A stretch of DNA of 64,000 bases from NCBI GenBank assembly GCA_967755175.1, contig CBRAFO010000006.1, forward strand, positions 27,088 to 91,087, written 5' to 3'. Made by a program: the position numbers and the translations under genes. Positions 31,687 through 44,500 of the stretch are shown here, piece after piece. The notes beneath the pieces were generated by a model. The model saw only the letters and a list, made by a program, of their open reading frames with translations. It searched no databases and was not told where the DNA came from. This DNA is from Rariglobus sp967755175. Its GTDB lineage: Bacteria > Verrucomicrobiota > Verrucomicrobiia > Opitutales > Opitutaceae. How positions within the stretch are numbered: position 1 is the stretch's first letter; every line of letters begins with the position of its first letter.

Positions 31687-31723
31687 CAGCTGGTTTGTCA
31701 CTTATTAAGTGACAAACCAGCTG
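31687..31723. repeat. Family B palindrome, longest arms
   Basis: Perfect 18-base arms CAGCTGGTTTGTCACTTA and complement around a central T, 66 bases upstream of the holA start. It is the longest perfect copy of the family in the window. Confidence 0.93.
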
Positions 31724-31788
31724 AGAGCCTTGATCGACGCAGGTTGAGAGTTGAACGTTTCCGGTCGCCGCCCACACAGTGCCCGCCC

Positions 31789-32919
31789 ATGTCCGCCGCC
31801 AAACCCTTTATCTTCGTTTGCGGAGCCGATGACTTCCTCGTCAACCGGATGGGCAAGGCGCGCTACGACGAGTTGACCAAAGACGTCACCGACGAGTTCG
31901 CCCGCGAGATCATCAGCGGCTTTGCCAACAACGTCGGCGAGGTCGAAAGCGCCATCAACCGCTTCCGCGAAAGCGTGCAAACCGTGTCGATGTTCGGCGG
32001 TAAACGCGTCGTGTGGTTTAAAGACGTCAATTTCCTCGCCGACTCCGTCACCGGCCGCGCCGAAAGCACCCTCAAGCTGGTCGAAGATCTCCAGGAACTC
32101 CTCGCCAAGGTCGATCCCGAGCAAGTCGCGATCGTCATCACCGCCGCGCCCGTGGACCGCCGGCGCTCTTTCCCCAAATGGTGCGAGAAAACCGGCGACT
32201 CCACCGTCGTCGGTGGCGATGGCGACAGCGCTGCCGAGTCGCTCGCCGGCGTCATCCTCGCCGAAGCCCGCGAACTGGGCGTCTCGTTTGGCGAAGGCGC
32301 CGCGCAACTCCTCCTCGCCAAGGTCGGCGCCAACACCCGCCTGCTCATCGAGGAAACGCGCAAGCTCGCCACGTTTGCCGCGCCCCCGGATTCCCCGGCG
32401 ACGGCCAATGGCGCGCCCATCGTTATCACCGAGGCGCACGTCGCCGAGCTCACCGCCAACACGGCCGAGGGCGATTTCTTCGAGGCGGCCGAGGCGTTTT
32501 TCAGCGGCAACCTCCAATGGACGCTCCGTGCGTTGCACCACCATTTTTTCACCGGCGGCGATGCGCGCCCGATCATCAGCGCGATGCAGAACCGCAACCG
32601 CATCCTCCTCCAAGTGCGCGCACTCGTTGACGCCGGCGAGGTGCGCGTGGGCCCGCGTGGGCTCGACGGGTTGCCCAAGGCCGCGCCGACCTATGCGCAA
32701 CACTTTGCCGGCGTGACTGAGAAGAGTTCCTACAACCTTTTCAGCCAAAACGCCTGGTATGTGGGCAAACTCGCCGGCAGCGCCAAACTCCCGTCACTGC
32801 GCCGCTTGATCGACAACCAGCAGGACTTCATCCGCGCGTTCGAGGAGATCGTCCAGCGCCCCAACGAGCAGGAAGAAGTTCTCCGCGAGATGGCCGTGCG
32901 CTGTCTCTCGGCGGCCTGA
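31789..32919 (+). CDS. holA: DNA polymerase III delta subunit
   Basis: 376 residues from ATG at 31789 (MSAAKPFIFVCGADDFL); the longer ORF upstream runs through the palindrome. Delta opens the sliding clamp as part of the clamp loader. The N-terminus resembles the FxxGxDxFL pattern, with MFGGKRVVWFKDVNFL, LRALHHHFFTGG in the middle helical part and a C-terminal LRRLIDNQQDFIRAFEE collar region. As in other delta subunits there is no P-loop. Length is slightly above E. coli HolA (343). Confidence 0.82.
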   Translation: MSAAKPFIFVCGADDFLVNRMGKARYDELTKDVTDEFAREIISGFANNVGEVESAINRFRESVQTVSMFGGKRVVWFKDVNFLADSVTGRAESTLKLVEDLQELLAKVDPEQVAIVITAAPVDRRRSFPKWCEKTGDSTVVGGDGDSAAESLAGVILAEARELGVSFGEGAAQLLLAKVGANTRLLIEETRKLATFAAPPDSPATANGAPIVITEAHVAELTANTAEGDFFEAAEAFFSGNLQWTLRALHHHFFTGGDARPIISAMQNRNRILLQVRALVDAGEVRVGPRGLDGLPKAAPTYAQHFAGVTEKSSYNLFSQNAWYVGKLAGSAKLPSLRRLIDNQQDFIRAFEEIVQRPNEQEEVLREMAVRCLSAA

Positions 32920-32933
32920 CCGGCCGTCCTCCC

Positions 32934-33911
32934 ATGGAAACCGTTGTTACGCCCGTCCCGCACCGCCGCCGCCTGGTGTTTTCGCTGCTCGGCGTGTCGC
33001 TGGCGTGCAACATCGCCGCTCTGCTCACGCCGTTCATGAACGTGCGCATCGGCTTCAGCACGCAGCCGTATTCGTTGTTCAGCTCCGTGAACATGATGTG
33101 GTCAACCGGCCTCTACGTGCTCGCCGTGCTGGTCCTCGCGTTCTCCGTGGTGTTTCCCTTCGCCAAACTCGCCATCCTCGCGTGGGTCGCCACCGGACCG
33201 GTGCTCGATCCCCGACGCCAACGCTGGTTGGCCGCCGTCGAACGCCTCGGAAAATGGTCGATGCTCGATGTGTTCCTCGTGTGCCTGATCCTCACGCTCA
33301 CCTCGGGACAACTTCTGGTGGGCGCCGAGCCGCTCATCGGCATCCCTCTCTTCGTGCTGGCGATCTTGCTCAGCATGATTTGCGGCGAACTCCTCACGGC
33401 GAGCCTGCACGACAACGCTAACGACAGCGACAACGCACAGGCAAAACCACCGCTTCGTGCCGGGGTTTACTTGGCGCTCAGCGCGCTTGGCCTCGCCGGC
33501 ACGCTCGGACTCCCCTTCCTGCGCATCAACGACTGGAAGCTCGCCAATCACGCCTATAGCGTCGTCACGATTGTTCCCACGTTGTGGAAGGAAGGCTCGG
33601 GCCTCTCCGCAGTGATCGTCGGGCTGTTTTTGATTGTCGCACCCGTCGGAGCGTGGGTGGCCTCCGCGCGTTGGTGGTGGTGTCGCCGAGCCGGTCGCCC
33701 CGCCCCACTCAGTCACGCCCATGCGCGGCTCATGCGCCGCTGGAGCATGCTGGATGTCTTCGGGCTGGCGCTGGCGATCTTCCTCGTCGAAGGCGACTAC
33801 CTCATGAAGACCGAGGTGCGTTGGGGCGCGTTGTGTTTGGTAGCACTGCTCGCGTTGCAAACGGCCTTCCAACTGGCCCTCGACCGCACTCTGACGCGGA
33901 CAAGCACTTAG
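32934..33911 (+). CDS. pqiA: PqiA-family inner membrane protein
   Basis: 325 residues, 14 bases after holA. About eight hydrophobic segments in two similar halves, each beginning with a short cytosolic part and a helix ending in an LxxPF-like turn (CNIAALLTPFMN; LALSALGLAGTLGLPFLRI). The conserved KWSMLDVFLVCL and RRWSMLDVFGLAL repeats are typical of PqiA halves. PqiA works with MCE-domain proteins in lipid transport across the envelope. No MCE gene lies beside it here. The zinc-like CxxC clusters of E. coli PqiA are not seen. Confidence 0.8.
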   Translation: METVVTPVPHRRRLVFSLLGVSLACNIAALLTPFMNVRIGFSTQPYSLFSSVNMMWSTGLYVLAVLVLAFSVVFPFAKLAILAWVATGPVLDPRRQRWLAAVERLGKWSMLDVFLVCLILTLTSGQLLVGAEPLIGIPLFVLAILLSMICGELLTASLHDNANDSDNAQAKPPLRAGVYLALSALGLAGTLGLPFLRINDWKLANHAYSVVTIVPTLWKEGSGLSAVIVGLFLIVAPVGAWVASARWWWCRRAGRPAPLSHAHARLMRRWSMLDVFGLALAIFLVEGDYLMKTEVRWGALCLVALLALQTAFQLALDRTLTRTST

Positions 33912-33997
33912 CCGCGGATCACACGGATGGGCGCGGATCGATACCGCCGGGGCATCCCTGCTTGAATCCGCGGTGATCTGCGTAATCCGCGGCCAAA
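33912..33997. repeat. CCGCGGATCACACGGAT-type intergenic repeat
   Basis: Contains CCGCGGATCACACGGATGGG, ACCGCCGGGGCATCCCTG and ATCTGCGTAATCCGCGG. The words and order match 13396-13475, giving a second copy of the dispersed repeat. It lies between pqiA and purB. Confidence 0.78.
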
Positions 33998-34048
33998 ACC
34001 CCAGCGTTGCGCCCGCGTTGGCCGCCCGCTTGCCTACCCGTTTTCATC

Positions 34049-35470
34049 ATGTCGTCCGCCATTCCCAACGTCCTCGCCGAACGCTACGCCTCGCCCCTCA
34101 TCAAAGACATCTGGTCGCCCACCGGACGCATCGCCATCGAGCGCGATTACTGGATCGCCGTCATGAAGGCCCAGCGCGACCTCGGCCTCGACATCCCGGC
34201 CGCCGCCATCGCCGCCTACGAAAAGGTCAAAGACCAGATCGACCTCGCCGACATCGACGCCCGCGAACGCGTGACGCTCCACGATGTGAAGGCCCGCATC
34301 GAGGCGTTCAACGCCCTCGCCGGCCGCGAGACGATCCACCTCGGCCTCACCTCCCGCGACCTCACCGAAAACGTCGAGCAACTCCAGATCGCCCGCTCGC
34401 TCGACGTGGTGCGCCTCAAAGCCGCCGCCGCGCTCCTGAAGCTCGGCAAGCGCGCCAAGCAATACCGCACGCTGATGCTCACCGGCCGCACCCACAACGT
34501 GCCCGCCCAGCCGACCACCCTCGGCAAACGTTTCGCAATGTTCGGCCAAGAGTTGCTCGCCGCCTTCACCGGCCTCGACGAACTCGCCGCCCGTTATCCG
34601 GTGCGCGGACTCAAAGGCGCGGTCGGCACCCAGCTCGACCAGCTGACGCTTTTTAACGACGCCAAGAAAGTTGCCCGCCTCGAAGCCGGCATCATTAAAC
34701 ACCTCGGCTTCAAATCCACCCTCTTCGCGGTCGGCCAGGTTTACCCGCGCTCGCTCGATTTCGAAGTCGTGTCCGCGTTGCACCAAGTCGGCGCCGCCGC
34801 CGCGAGCTTTGCCACCACGCTGCGCCTGATGGCCGGCCAGGGTTTGCTCACGGAAGGTTTCCAAAAAGGCCAGGTCGGCTCCTCCGCGATGCCGCACAAG
34901 GTCAACGCCCGCAATTGCGAGCGCATCTGCGGTTTTTCGACAATTCTCTCCGGCTACGTGACCATGACCGGCGCACTCTCCGGCCACCAATGGAACGAAG
35001 GCGACGTGTCCTGCTCGGTCGTCCGCCGCGTGGCGTTGCCCGACGCGTTTTACGCCATCGACGGCCTGCTCGAAACGCTCCTCGCCGTGCTCAACCAGAT
35101 GGACGTCTTCGAGGCCGCCATCGGAGCTGAGAACCAGCGCCAGCTGCCCTTCCTCGCCACTACGACCATCCTCATGGAAGCAGTGAAAGCGGGCGTGGGT
35201 CGCGAAACTGCGCACCTCGCGATCAAGGAAAACGCCCTCGCCGCCGCGAAGGCGATTCGCACCGGCGAAGGCACGTCCGACCTCGTGGCGCTCCTCGCCG
35301 CCGACACCCGCCTCGGCCTGACCGAGAAGGCATTGCGCGCGATCCTAGCCGACGCGAAACGCTTCGTTGGCGCTGCCCCGCAGCAAGTGGACACGTTCGT
35401 AAAGACCGTCGCCCCGCTCGCCAAAAAGGTGAAAGGCGCCGCGACCTACGAGCCGGGCAAGCTGCTGTAA
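34049..35470 (+). CDS. purB: Adenylosuccinate lyase
   Basis: 473 residues from ATG at 34049 (MSSAIPNVLAERYAS). It cleaves SAICAR and adenylosuccinate in purine synthesis. The superfamily signature GSSAMPHKVNARNCERI is present, with TGRTHNVPAQPTTLGKR carrying the catalytic His and HLGLTSRDLTENV carrying substrate contacts. The length fits purB (430-480). The upstream in-frame ATG at 34007 lies in intergenic repeat-like DNA and is less likely. Confidence 0.95.
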   Translation: MSSAIPNVLAERYASPLIKDIWSPTGRIAIERDYWIAVMKAQRDLGLDIPAAAIAAYEKVKDQIDLADIDARERVTLHDVKARIEAFNALAGRETIHLGLTSRDLTENVEQLQIARSLDVVRLKAAAALLKLGKRAKQYRTLMLTGRTHNVPAQPTTLGKRFAMFGQELLAAFTGLDELAARYPVRGLKGAVGTQLDQLTLFNDAKKVARLEAGIIKHLGFKSTLFAVGQVYPRSLDFEVVSALHQVGAAAASFATTLRLMAGQGLLTEGFQKGQVGSSAMPHKVNARNCERICGFSTILSGYVTMTGALSGHQWNEGDVSCSVVRRVALPDAFYAIDGLLETLLAVLNQMDVFEAAIGAENQRQLPFLATTTILMEAVKAGVGRETAHLAIKENALAAAKAIRTGEGTSDLVALLAADTRLGLTEKALRAILADAKRFVGAAPQQVDTFVKTVAPLAKKVKGAATYEPGKLL

Positions 35471-35507
35471 GAGAGAAGCCCTGCCTTCTCTTGAGATACC
35501 CGTTCCT

Positions 35508-35566
35508 ATCAGAGGGCGCCCATGAAAATGGGTGCCCTCTGCGCGTAAGGACTACGCGCCCTGATA
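35508..35566. terminator. Paired hairpins between convergent purB and the giant protease gene
   Basis: Hairpin one: AGAGGGCGCCCAT/ATGGGTGCCCTCT with loop GAAA (35511-35540), one G-T pair. Hairpin two: GCGCGTA/TACGCGC (35541-35559). No T-tract follows, but the strong stems in a convergent gap suggest a bidirectional transcription stop. Confidence 0.6.
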
Positions 35567-35575
35567 AACAGGCCG

Positions 35576-38500
35576 TCAGGGCGTGGACTCGATCAACAGC
35601 GGCAATGCGCGGACCCGCAGGAAGCACCGTGATTGGCCACTGGCATCGTAGTCGAAGCTGAGCACCTCGCCCGTGCCAACCATGGGCGGAGACACCACCG
35701 TCCACGTAGCCAGATCGCTCGTAGCCTCTACGAGATAATAGCGGTCGTCCTTCGAGGGCCAGGCCAGGTTGAGACTTCCCTGCGCGGTTGCACCCACATC
35801 GAACCCAGAGGTAGTCGCCGCCGAGGAGGTCAGCGCGCTGCTGAACCGGTCCGTGGCATCGAACGCATCCGTGCCGGCCAACATCTCATCACGATCGCTC
35901 ACGCCGTCTCCGTCGGAATCAAACGTGGCGTTGGCCACCCCCAATCCACCGAAATGGTCACGTTCCCACCAGTCGGGAATACCGTCGGCATCGTCATCAG
36001 CCATGGTCACCGAGACTTCGTTGATCCGGCTGACGCTTGAGCCGACCACCATGATGGCACGCACCCGGCCGGTCACCTTCATCTTCACGGATGCACCCGA
36101 GGTTACCCAAGGGCTGGAGAAATCAGGAGCGCTACCGTCCAGCGTGTAATAAATACGAGCGCCGGGTTCGCGCGCCCCGAGGGTGATCATCACGGGATCG
36201 GTAAAAGTCCCCCCCGCAGGAGTGAACGTGATGGCAGGCTGAGTCGCATAGGCCCGCACCCAACCATCGTTGGTCGATACAATAATCTGTTCATCAGCAA
36301 CCGTCACTGCGCCGCCCACGTCCAGCGTCTGCAACAAGACGCGATCATAGCGACCGAACAGATAAAGATGTTGTCCCGAGGCGGCGATCACCAGGTCCTC
36401 GGTCACCACGGGCTGCCCGGACAGGCTTTCGCCTACCGGGGCTTGGAAGGTCGCCAGCAAGCGACCGTCATCGGCGGAGCGTGCCTGCACCGTGCTGCCG
36501 CTGAACGCATAGACCACCCCATTGCTCACCGCCGGAGTTCCGGCAAAGTTGCCGTTGATGCTCCAAAGAGAGGCATGCGCATCGAGATCAATGCCGACGA
36601 GATCTTCGTCATCATAGACACTGGTCGGGCTGTCATTGACGACAAATGCGCGGCGTCCCTCGGTGGCGATAGTGCGGTTCATCGAGTAGCCAAAGCCACC
36701 CCAACCCAAGTTGAGCGACCAGAGGGTGGCCCCGGAAGTCAGATCGTGCCGGGTGAACACGCCACTCACAAACGAGTAGAGTTCGTTCCCGTTAACGGCG
36801 GGAGTCCAGCGATCCATCTGCGGAAGAGAACGGAAGAACGTCTGGGTCCCGGTCTGAACCGCAAAACCATAAAGTCCGCCATAGCTGCCTCCATCCACAT
36901 GCACCCCAAGGCTGGTGACAACGGGTGCGAGATAGTTTTCCCACTGCGCGGCGTGGGGACTGCTCCAAAGGGTGGAGCCGTTGCGGGCGTCGAGCGCCCA
37001 GAGCTGTGTGTCGGCGGAATGGTTGCCGCGCTGCATATAGACTCCGCCTTGATAATACGTAGGCGGATTGAAGCTGTTGGCCGCAGCCATCGTGCGCCTC
37101 CACAGGAGCGCGCCCGTGCGCTCGGCCAGTGCGGTCACCCCAGATGCGCCGCGAGACGAAACGTAAATCCTGCCATCGGCCACAGCGGCCTGCGTGACAC
37201 CGGACCCTGCATCATAGGACCAGCGCAACGCATACCGGCTACGTCCGACGGTGGTGGCCGCATAGCCGGTATGGCCGGGGCCATTGCCAAAGGTGGGCCA
37301 TGAACCCTGAATTTCAGCCGAAATCTGCACGGTGACCGTAGCGGTCGCACGCACTCCGGCAGCATCTTCGATCGTATAGGTAAACTGCTCGGACCCCGAG
37401 GTCGCTTTCTTCGGAGGATGGTAGCGAAGGGTGCCATCGTCGTTGAGTATCACCTTGCCCTTGGACGGCTGAGTGAAGGAGACGACCGTGAGTGGATCGC
37501 CGTCCACATCGTAGTCGTTGGCGGTCTCGCGAATCGGGCTGAGAATTTGCCCCGGCTGGATCACTCGGAAATCCGGCAACGCCACCGGAGCGTCATTCAC
37601 GGCGATGACATTCAAGACAACCGCCGCCTCGGACGAGAGGGATTTCGTGTCACTCGCGGCGTAACTGAAGTTGCCCAAGCCGGCGCCATTTTGGTCGGCG
37701 GACGGCACGTAGACGATGCGATGAGAAACATCCGCCACCAACGTGGGCGTGGTAGTGATGCGCGCTCCGGGCGTGACCCCGTCGGCGGTTTGGTAAAGCC
37801 ATCCGGAACTGGGCAGGCGTGTGACGACGTAAGCGAGCGCATCATTGTCGGCATCCGTCGCCGCGAGCGACACGGCCACCGGCGTGTCCTCTGCTGTCGA
37901 GACGGTCAGCGGCTGGGCAACCGGAGGATGGTTCAGTGCGTCAGGAATGGAGTAAGCACGAATGGTGTTATCGGTGCCGCTCGCGATATAGAGCGTTTCT
38001 CCGGCGAGGCTCACGTAACCACCTTTCGCGATGGTCTGGCGCAATCCTCCACCGATGAAGTTGAAGAGGTAGGTCTTGGTGGGCGAGTAGGCGACCACCG
38101 TGTCGTTGGTCACGATCGGCTGCGATTGCAGGGCGGTTTCGGACGGCGCGACGTAGGTGGAAACCAGCCGCCCCGTTTGCGTATCGTAGGCTTTCACCGT
38201 GCCCCCACCGGAGAGGGCGAACACGCATTGCTGGCCGACCGCGGGTGTCCCGTTGAATTTGCCACGAACACGCCACTGCACCTGATGCGTGGCGAGATTG
38301 ATTGCGATCAACTCCTGGTCGCCCGAGGGAACTGTGACGGAATCGTTAATCAAGTAGGCAAAGCCATTGGCGCAAGCGATGGTGCGATGCATGGAGTAGC
38401 CGGCCCATTGCCATCCAAAATCAAGCGTCCACTGAATCGCTCCTGTCACCCGGTCATGGCTCCGGAACTTGCCCATTACAAAGCTATAGAGACCACCTTG

Positions 38501-41500
38501 ATGCAAAGTAGGCGTCCAGTCGTCGTATTGGTCGAGACCTACGAAGAACTTCTGAACGCCAGTCGTGGGATTATAGCCGTAGATACCTCCGTAACTGCCA
38601 CCGTCGACATAAACTCCGGTCGTATCGATCGCCGGCGCGAGGTATTTCTCCCATTGAGCGGCAAACGGACTCGACCAGCGCGTCGCGCCACTCGCCGTGT
38701 CCAGCGCATAGATACGACTGCTCGATGAGTTCGAATACTGCATAAACACAGAGTCGCCGAAGGCGGTCGGCGGATTCATGTAGGCCCCTCCCGTGAAATT
38801 CACTCGCCAAAGTTCGCCGCCGGAACCGCTGTCGAGAGCGATCAGTTGCGACGCCCCAAAATAGATCGAGAAGCTGGAGAACACCTTGCCGCCGGCAATC
38901 GCCAGCGAGAGCGGAGGCTGACTACAAGCAACCGACCAGCGCTCGGTGAAAGCGGTCGTGCCGAGTGTGATCGGCAGATACCCGGCATGCTCCGGACTCG
39001 CGCCGAAGGTCGGCCATTCACGACCGAGCGTCGCACTCACATTAACCGTAACCGTCCCCGTTGCCCGCACTCCCGCGGCATCTTCGATCGTGTAAGTAAA
39101 CGTGTCATTGCCCTCGGTGAAGGTCGCGGACGGCTCGTATTGCAAGGACCCATCGGCGCTCTTGGTGACATATCCTTTGGCCCCCTGCGTGAACGCGACC
39201 ACCGCGAGCACGTCGCCATCGGCATCGCGATCATTGGCTTCAGGACGGAAGTTGGCCAGAACCGCGCCCGGGCGCAGAGCCACCAGATCATTCACGGCGA
39301 CAGGCGCATCGTTTACAGCAGTAATATCCAACACCACTCCGACGGAGGAGGAAGCGGAGGCATAGTCATTGGCGGAGAACGTGAACGAGTCGGCCCCGCT
39401 GCCGAAAAGATCAACGGGAGCTTGGTAGATTACCTGACCAGCAGCATTAGAAACTAATACCGGCACCTCGGTGATAGGTGCCCCCTTGGTGAGGCCATCT
39501 GCGGTTTGATAAAGCGCTCCCTTCGCGGGCAACGAACGGATCACATAACGCAGGCTGTCGCCGTCGGCGTCGGTGCCATGGAGGGTGAGCGCGACCGAAG
39601 CCTCCTCCAAAATGGACACCTGTTGAGCGTCGGCCACCGGTGCGTGGTTGCTCGCTGGCGGGCGCGCATACAACCGCACGGTCTGGTCCGAACAAGTAAG
39701 GTAGAGCTTTCCATCGGCCAAGGCGGGAACACCCCCGACATCGAGAGTTTGGATGAGCTGACGGGTCGCCAGATTGAACAGGTAGGTGCGCGTCGCCGAG
39801 GCCGCGATCACGACATCGTCGCTAACGACAGGCGCATTTGTGAGCGCCGTGGCACCCGTCGCGACATAGTCGCCCAATCCACTGCCGGACGAGGCGCCAA
39901 AGCGTTTGATCGTCCCTCCGGATAACACGTAAACAACACCATTGGCCACCGCCGGAGTGCCGGTAAACGTCCCGGCGGTGCGCCAAAGGATTTGCCCGAC
40001 CGCCAGATCCACCGCGATCAGCTCTTTCTGCGAGACTCCATCGTTGACCAAATAGGCGACACCATCGGCGCACGCGATGGTGCGATACATCGAAGACCCG
40101 CTCCACCCGAAGTCTAGAGACCACTTGATTGCTCCGATGGTGCGATCATGACTGCGGAGCTTGCCCATCACGAAGCTGTAGAGGCCACCTTGGTGCAAGG
40201 TGGGCGTCCAGTCATCGTATTGATCAAGACCGAGGAAGAACTTTTGCGCACCGGTCGTGCGATCATAGCCATAAATGCCGCCGTAAGCGCCCCCGTTCAC
40301 ATACACGCCGGTGGCGTCCACCGCCGGAGCGAGATAGGATTCCCACTGAGCGCCAAACGGGCTGGACCAGCGGACCGCACCATCAGCGAGGGCCAACGCA
40401 TGGAGCTGCGACGAACCGCTATTGCCGCGCTGCAAGTAAACAGCTCCGTCATAGATACTCGGCGCGTTCATGCTGCCGGCGGTCAACGGCGTGCGCCACG
40501 CTTGAGCGCCGGTCTCGGAATCAAGCGCGACGACATTCGCATACCCGTTGATCGTAGAAAGGTTCGCATAGACAACCCGTCCATCCGCAACTGCCAGCGG
40601 CGTGACCGTCGAACCGGCGGTAAAACGCCACCGCTCGGCGAGGGCCGTGGTGCCAAGCGATCCCACGTAGTGTCCGGAGTGATCAGGCTCACCGCCAAAG
40701 GTCGGCCAAGCTCCACCAAACGCCGTGCTCGCCTCCAACACGACCGTCGCCGTCGACTGAACACCCACCGCATCGCGGATCGTGTAGATAAACCGGTCCT
40801 CACCAGAGGTAAAATCAGCGGCGGGCACATAACGCAGAGAGCCATCCGCATTCTGCGAAAGCGTGCCGCGGGTCGGCAGCGTGAAGGCCACGATCGTCAG
40901 AACATCGTTGTCCGCATCGATGTCATTGGCGCTCGGTAAAAACGACGCGAGCGTCTCCCCCGGACGGATGCGCACGCGGTCGTCCATCGCGCGCGGTGCA
41001 TCATTCACACCGGTCAGGTTAATCGAGACCGCCGCGTCCGCGGAATTCAGAACACCGTCGTTAACCCGGAAAGAGAAGCCGGCGAGTGCCGTTCCAAACG
41101 CATCGGGAAGCGGTCGATACACAACCTTGCCTTGAGGGTTCGTGACCAGCGCCGGAAGCAGCGTAATGGGCGCACCGGGCTGGATACCATCAGTGGTCTG
41201 GTAGAGCGTGCCCTTCACCGGGAGGGTGGTAATGATCGCAGAGAGCGCATCTCCGTCCACATCGGTGCCACTCAGTGTAATGGTGAGCGTCTGGTCTTCG
41301 GTCCCGGTCGTTGTCTGCGGCGTCGCCACGGGAGCATGACGTGTAGTGCCAGTCACCGTGTAGCACCGCAGGGTGCCATCGGAACCTGCCACGAGAAGAT
41401 TGGAGTCGGAGAGACTCACGATGCCACCCGGCGTGAACGTCTGAAGCTGCGCTTGGCTGGAGAGATCGAACACCCATACGCGGTTTGCATTGGCTGCGAA

Positions 41501-44500
41501 CAACGTGTCGTTGGTGACGATCGGCTGGTAGCTCGCGTTCTCCGTGCCGGTTGAATACACTGGGCCGACCGTTCCGGTCGCTGCGGCATAGCTGCGGATT
41601 GCAGTGCCATCGATCGCGTAAGCCATGCCGTTGGCCACCGCGACCGCACCCTGAAACGAACCGGACACCCGCCAGACCACGGCATGCGTGGTGAGATCGA
41701 TGCAGACGACTTCCTTCGTGCTGGTGAGCGCATTGATCACATACGCCTTCCCGTTCACGATCACCGGTGCACACGTGCCTCCGGAATAAGAGCTCGTGTC
41801 CGGCTTGATGTTTAACGTCCAAAGCGCGGCCCCCGTAGTTGGGTTGTGGGCGGTCAGTATGCCGCTCACAAAGGTGTAAACCGTGCTCTGCGAGTAAGCG
41901 GGCGTCCAACCATCGACCTGCGGCAACGATTGGAAAAAGAGCTGCGCCCCCGTCGAGCGATTGAACCCATAAATGCCGCCGTAGTATCCAGCATTTATAT
42001 ACACCGAAGAATCGGTGACGGTGGGAGGCTGATAAGTTTCCCATTGGGCGCTAAAGGGTGCACTCCAGACCGCTGTGCCGGTTTCGGCATTGATCGCCCA
42101 AAGCTGGCTGTCGCTGCTGTGATTGCCTCGCTGCAGATAAATAACGCCCTGATAATAGGACGGGCCGGTGAGCGAACGGGCGGTCGTGAAATCCTTGCGC
42201 CAAGCCAGAGTGCCACTGCTCAGCCGCACCGCAGAAACATGGGTGCTGTTGAAATAAATATTCGGCGTCACGAAGACCTTGCCATCGGCGACCGAGACTT
42301 GGTTCAGCGCCTGACCGAAGGGAAATTGCCAGTTGGCCGTAAACGTGCGGCCACCCAGAGAGGCCGGGTAATAGCTGGAATGAGCCGTCTCACGGCCCAT
42401 CATAGGCCACGCACCCGCGCTCAAGTAACCCAAAGTAACGTTGACGCGAGCAGTGGCGCTGCCGCCGTGACCGTCCGTCACCGTGTAGGTGAAGATGTCG
42501 GCACCTTCAGTAAACCCGGCGTCAGGCTTATAGGTTAACGTGCCGCCTCCATTGCTGGTCACGACACCGCGGGCACCCGAGGTAAACGAAGCAATCGTCA
42601 GAGTGTCGCCATCGGCGTCACGGTCATTGGCCAGAACCGCGATCGGCGTGATCACGCCACCCGGCAATCCGTTGACACTGTCGTCCAACGCGACCGGAAC
42701 GTCGTTCACCGGCGTGACGTTAAGCGTGACCGTAGCCGGAGCCGACTGAGTGCGACGATCCCGCACCACGAATTGGAAACTCGCCAAGGGCGTGCCAAAC
42801 GCATCCAGCGGCGGCGCGTAAATAACCTTCAACCCCGAGTTCTCCACCCAAGCCGGAACCTGGGTTATCGGCTGGCCGCGACTGATGCCATCACTCGTCT
42901 GATAAAGCACACCGACACCAGGTAACTGCGTGATCTGCGCAGAGAGCGCGTCGCCGTCAGCATCGGTGCCTGCTAATATGATCACCGGCGAAGCGTCCTC
43001 GGGCAGACTCACGGTCTGCGCAGTGGCCACGGGCGCGGAGTTCGGCGCGGCTTGAACCGTCAGGGTAACCGGCACGGACGTGCCGGGGGTGACGGGATCA
43101 TTGGTCGAAAGATCAAGCCGGGCTCCGTAGGTGCCCGCCACCAGACCGGCAGCATTCAACGTGACGCTAACCGGAACGGATTGTCCCGGAGCCAGCGTGA
43201 GACTGTTGGTCGAGTAGCTTAACCATGTCGCCGTGTGGTCGAGCAGACGCACATCGTCCCACCACGCGTCGGAGTTCACGCCGTAGTTGTAGAGATGCAC
43301 GCTGCGGGCTTCGACGGCCGAAGCCTTGATGAATCCGATCCCGGCTTTCACCAGCGATCCATTAACGTAGTAGTCAAAACGCCGTGCGCTCCAATCCAGG
43401 TTGCGGAACTCGACATGATGCCACACGCCGGCCTGGAACAGGTAGCTCGCGTCACCGCCGTTGTCGGCGTTCAGCGAGAACACGCCCGTCTCCTTCGCGT
43501 AAAACAGAATCAGTTCACTCGAAGCGTCCTTGAGTGCGAAGTATCCCGTCGAGGTGGTCGTCGATCCCGGACGCACCCAGAACGAAATCGCCTTGGGCTG
43601 TGATCCCGCCGCGAGGTCGTGATAGATTCCCGTGTAGTGCCCGCTTGATCCCGTGTTGCGGAAATGAAAACTCCGCGCCCCTACTGCCGCCGTGGTGGAG
43701 ACAATCTCGCGAACTCCCACGCCAGCCCCCGTGCCCCAATCCGTGAGAGAGCCGCCCTCAAATCCGTCCTCAAACGGAATGACCGCTGCGGCGCTAGCAT
43801 CCACATCGGACGCACCCTCGCCGGCAAGAGAGGAATGCGCATCGTTCTCGTGAGAGACCGGTTGCACCGTGTCAGCTCCGGCAAAACTCCAGCTCTGGAC
43901 GGACGAGGTTCCGGTGCCGGCTGCGGCGATCACCACGGTGAGGGGAAGATCACCAGTATTGGCCAAGGTAAGCGTATGCACCGTCGACGTATCCTCCGTT
44001 TGTGTGGACGTGATACTGGCGGGGCTCACCGAAAGTCGTGAGCGGCCCAAGGCAAAGTTTACGTCAGCAGGAGTAGGCGGCACTTGCACCGACACGGGTG
44101 CGGCCGCGTTATAACCCGCCGCGACCGCCTGGACGCTGTAAGATCCATCGATCAGCGATACGTGGTAGCTACCATCGTTAGCAGTCGTTACCGACCCCGA
44201 CACCGGACCACTGTAAGTTACCACCGCAGCGGCCAGCGGCGCTCCGCCCGAAAGGGCCGTCACTCGACCGCTCAAAGTCACGCGGCTATAAATAGTGAAG
44301 TCCACATCACTCACCCAACGCCCCTGAGCGCCGTCCGTGGTCGTAAATCGAAGAGTAAACCGGTGCGGAGTCACCGCCGAGGACGCGATGTGCATCCGCA
44401 AGGGAGAGCCGGTGTTGCTGATCGTGGCGCCAGTCGCCAGCGAGCCCCACGTCTGGCTGGATTGCAGCAAGGTTACCGGCTCGCCATCGGCCACCAATGA

